A DNA stretch of 6,907 nucleotides from positions 1 through 6,907 of the forward strand of contig DIKR01000055.1 of assembly GCA_002424625.1 (NCBI GenBank), given 5' to 3'. This document shows positions 6,350-6,907 of the stretch, one piece after another. The notes beneath the pieces were generated by a model. That model did not search any database. It saw only the letters and a list, made by a program, of their open reading frames with translations, and was not told where the DNA came from. Source of the DNA: Desulfuromonadaceae bacterium UBA5613. Lineage in GTDB: Bacteria > Desulfobacterota > Desulfuromonadia > Desulfuromonadales > UBA2197. Each line of letters opens with the position of its first letter. Position 1 is the stretch's first letter. The position numbers and the translations under genes are program-made.

Positions 6350-6700
6350 ATGCAGCTTAATATCACCGAACATCCTCAGGCCGTGGTGATTTCCGTACAG
6401 GAAGCGCGCCTCGATGCCCACAACAGTCCTGAACTGAAAATTGCAATCCTGCAACAGTTCGACACCGATAAAACCAACCTCATCATCGATCTCAATGAAG
6501 TTCGTTTTATCGATTCTTCCGGGCTTGGTGTCCTGGTTTCCGGCTTCAAGAATGCCAGCGCCCGCAATGGCATGCTGCTCCTTTGCTCTATGCAGCCGCA
6601 GGTTAAATCGATGTTCGAGTTGACGCGTTTGCATCGAGTCTTCGATATTTACGCAACAAGCGATGAGGCTTTGGCCAACTTGAAGGATGTTACTCTTTAA
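6350..6700 (+). CDS. STAS-domain anti-sigma-factor antagonist (RsbV/SpoIIAA-type)
   Basis: The protein is 116 residues from the ATG at 6350 and consists of a single STAS domain. After the first strand (VVISVQEARLDAHNSPELK, 12-30) comes the hallmark LIIDLNEVRFIDSSGLGVLV (44-63), in which Ser56/Ser57 mark the phosphorylated serine position of SpoIIAA/RsbV. The rest (GMLLLCSMQPQVKSMFELTRLHRVFDIYATSDEAL) follows the family pattern through the last strand and helix. The length matches stand-alone antagonists. In partner switching the unphosphorylated form binds the HATPase kinase, which phosphorylates this serine; a PP2C phosphatase resets it. Both partners flank it: the phosphatase fusion ends 77 bp upstream and the kinase starts 16 bp downstream. 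It should be cytoplasmic. In Proteobacteria such modules often control targets other than SigB, so the name does not fix the output. Confidence 0.93.
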   Translation: MQLNITEHPQAVVISVQEARLDAHNSPELKIAILQQFDTDKTNLIIDLNEVRFIDSSGLGVLVSGFKNASARNGMLLLCSMQPQVKSMFELTRLHRVFDIYATSDEALANLKDVTL

Positions 6701-6716
6701 TTCCGGGATTGCGGCG

Positions 6717-6907
6717 ATGATTGAAAAGATTCACATCAACATCAAGGTTCCGAATGAAACCTGCTATCTCGGGCTGATTGGCAAGATCGGCGAAGACCTG
6801 GCGCACACCTTGACCCGTTCTGCGGTTAATCGTGAGGTGCTCGGTTATGAATTGAATACGGTTTTGACCGAAGCGATGGCGAATGTCATCTTTCATGCCA
6901 ATCAGGG
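6717..6907 (+). CDS. HATPase anti-sigma factor/serine kinase (RsbW/SpoIIAB-type), N-terminal part, cut by window end
   Basis: The frame is open from the ATG at 6717 to the end of the window and gives 63 complete residues, starting MIEKIHINIKVPNETCYLGL. The segment ELNTVLTEAMANVIFHAN (about residues 45-62) is the N-box of the GHKL ATPase fold in RsbW/SpoIIAB-type kinases, with the Glu and Asn needed for ATP and Mg binding (E..xN...HAN). The rest of the ATP lid and G-boxes lie outside the window. A modest GGGA (6705-6708) sits 8 nt upstream. An in-frame ATG at 6687 would overlap the STAS gene and has no usable spacing, so 6717 is preferred. By position it is the kinase that phosphorylates the STAS protein just upstream and also binds an unknown client. 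Confidence 0.88.
   Translation, partial: MIEKIHINIKVPNETCYLGLIGKIGEDLAHTLTRSAVNREVLGYELNTVLTEAMANVIFHANQ

Overview
This window reads as chromosome of an anaerobic deltaproteobacterium of the Geobacter/Desulfuromonas type (Desulfuromonadales). That placement is inferred from the gene families and their combination, not from a marker gene. All genes are on the + strand and tightly packed, forming two adjacent transcription units.

Unit 1 (1-2734) is the 3' end of a membrane-complex operon related to hydrogenase-4/formate hydrogenlyase and complex I. It holds the C-terminal part of a HyfF/NuoL-M-N-type antiporter subunit, a fused NuoC-NuoD (HycE/HyfG-like) large subunit, and a fused 2x[4Fe-4S] ferredoxin + NuoB-like (HyfH-HyfI) protein. 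The genes overlap or are separated by about 11 bp, and each has a clear ribosome-binding site. The large subunit has lost all four cysteines that would bind the Ni-Fe centre, whereas the small-subunit fusion keeps its iron-sulfur ligands. I therefore call it an energy-converting-hydrogenase-related (Ehr-type) complex rather than a hydrogenase. Its substrate is unknown.

A 94-bp gap (2735-2828) carries a strong sigma70-like promoter (TCGACA-17 bp-TATAAT). Just upstream is a tandem TGTAAATC repeat with an 11-bp period, which may be an activator site.

Unit 2 (2829 to the window end) encodes a small two-TM membrane protein, then a 1069-residue sensor fusing an SLC5 sodium/solute-symporter domain, a STAC-like linker, a GAF domain and a PP2C/SpoIIE (RsbU-type) phosphatase. 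A STAS anti-sigma-factor-antagonist protein follows, and then the start of an RsbW/SpoIIAB-type HATPase kinase (cut by the window end). Together these look like a complete partner-switching module whose phosphatase is physically fused to a transporter. Solute or ion passage or occupancy would set phosphatase activity, dephosphorylate the STAS protein and so release the kinase's partner. The final target is not in the window.

The most notable points are the transporter-phosphatase fusion with its partner-switching cassette, and the cofactor-less hydrogenase-like complex next to it. No RNA genes, mobile elements or CRISPR arrays were seen.
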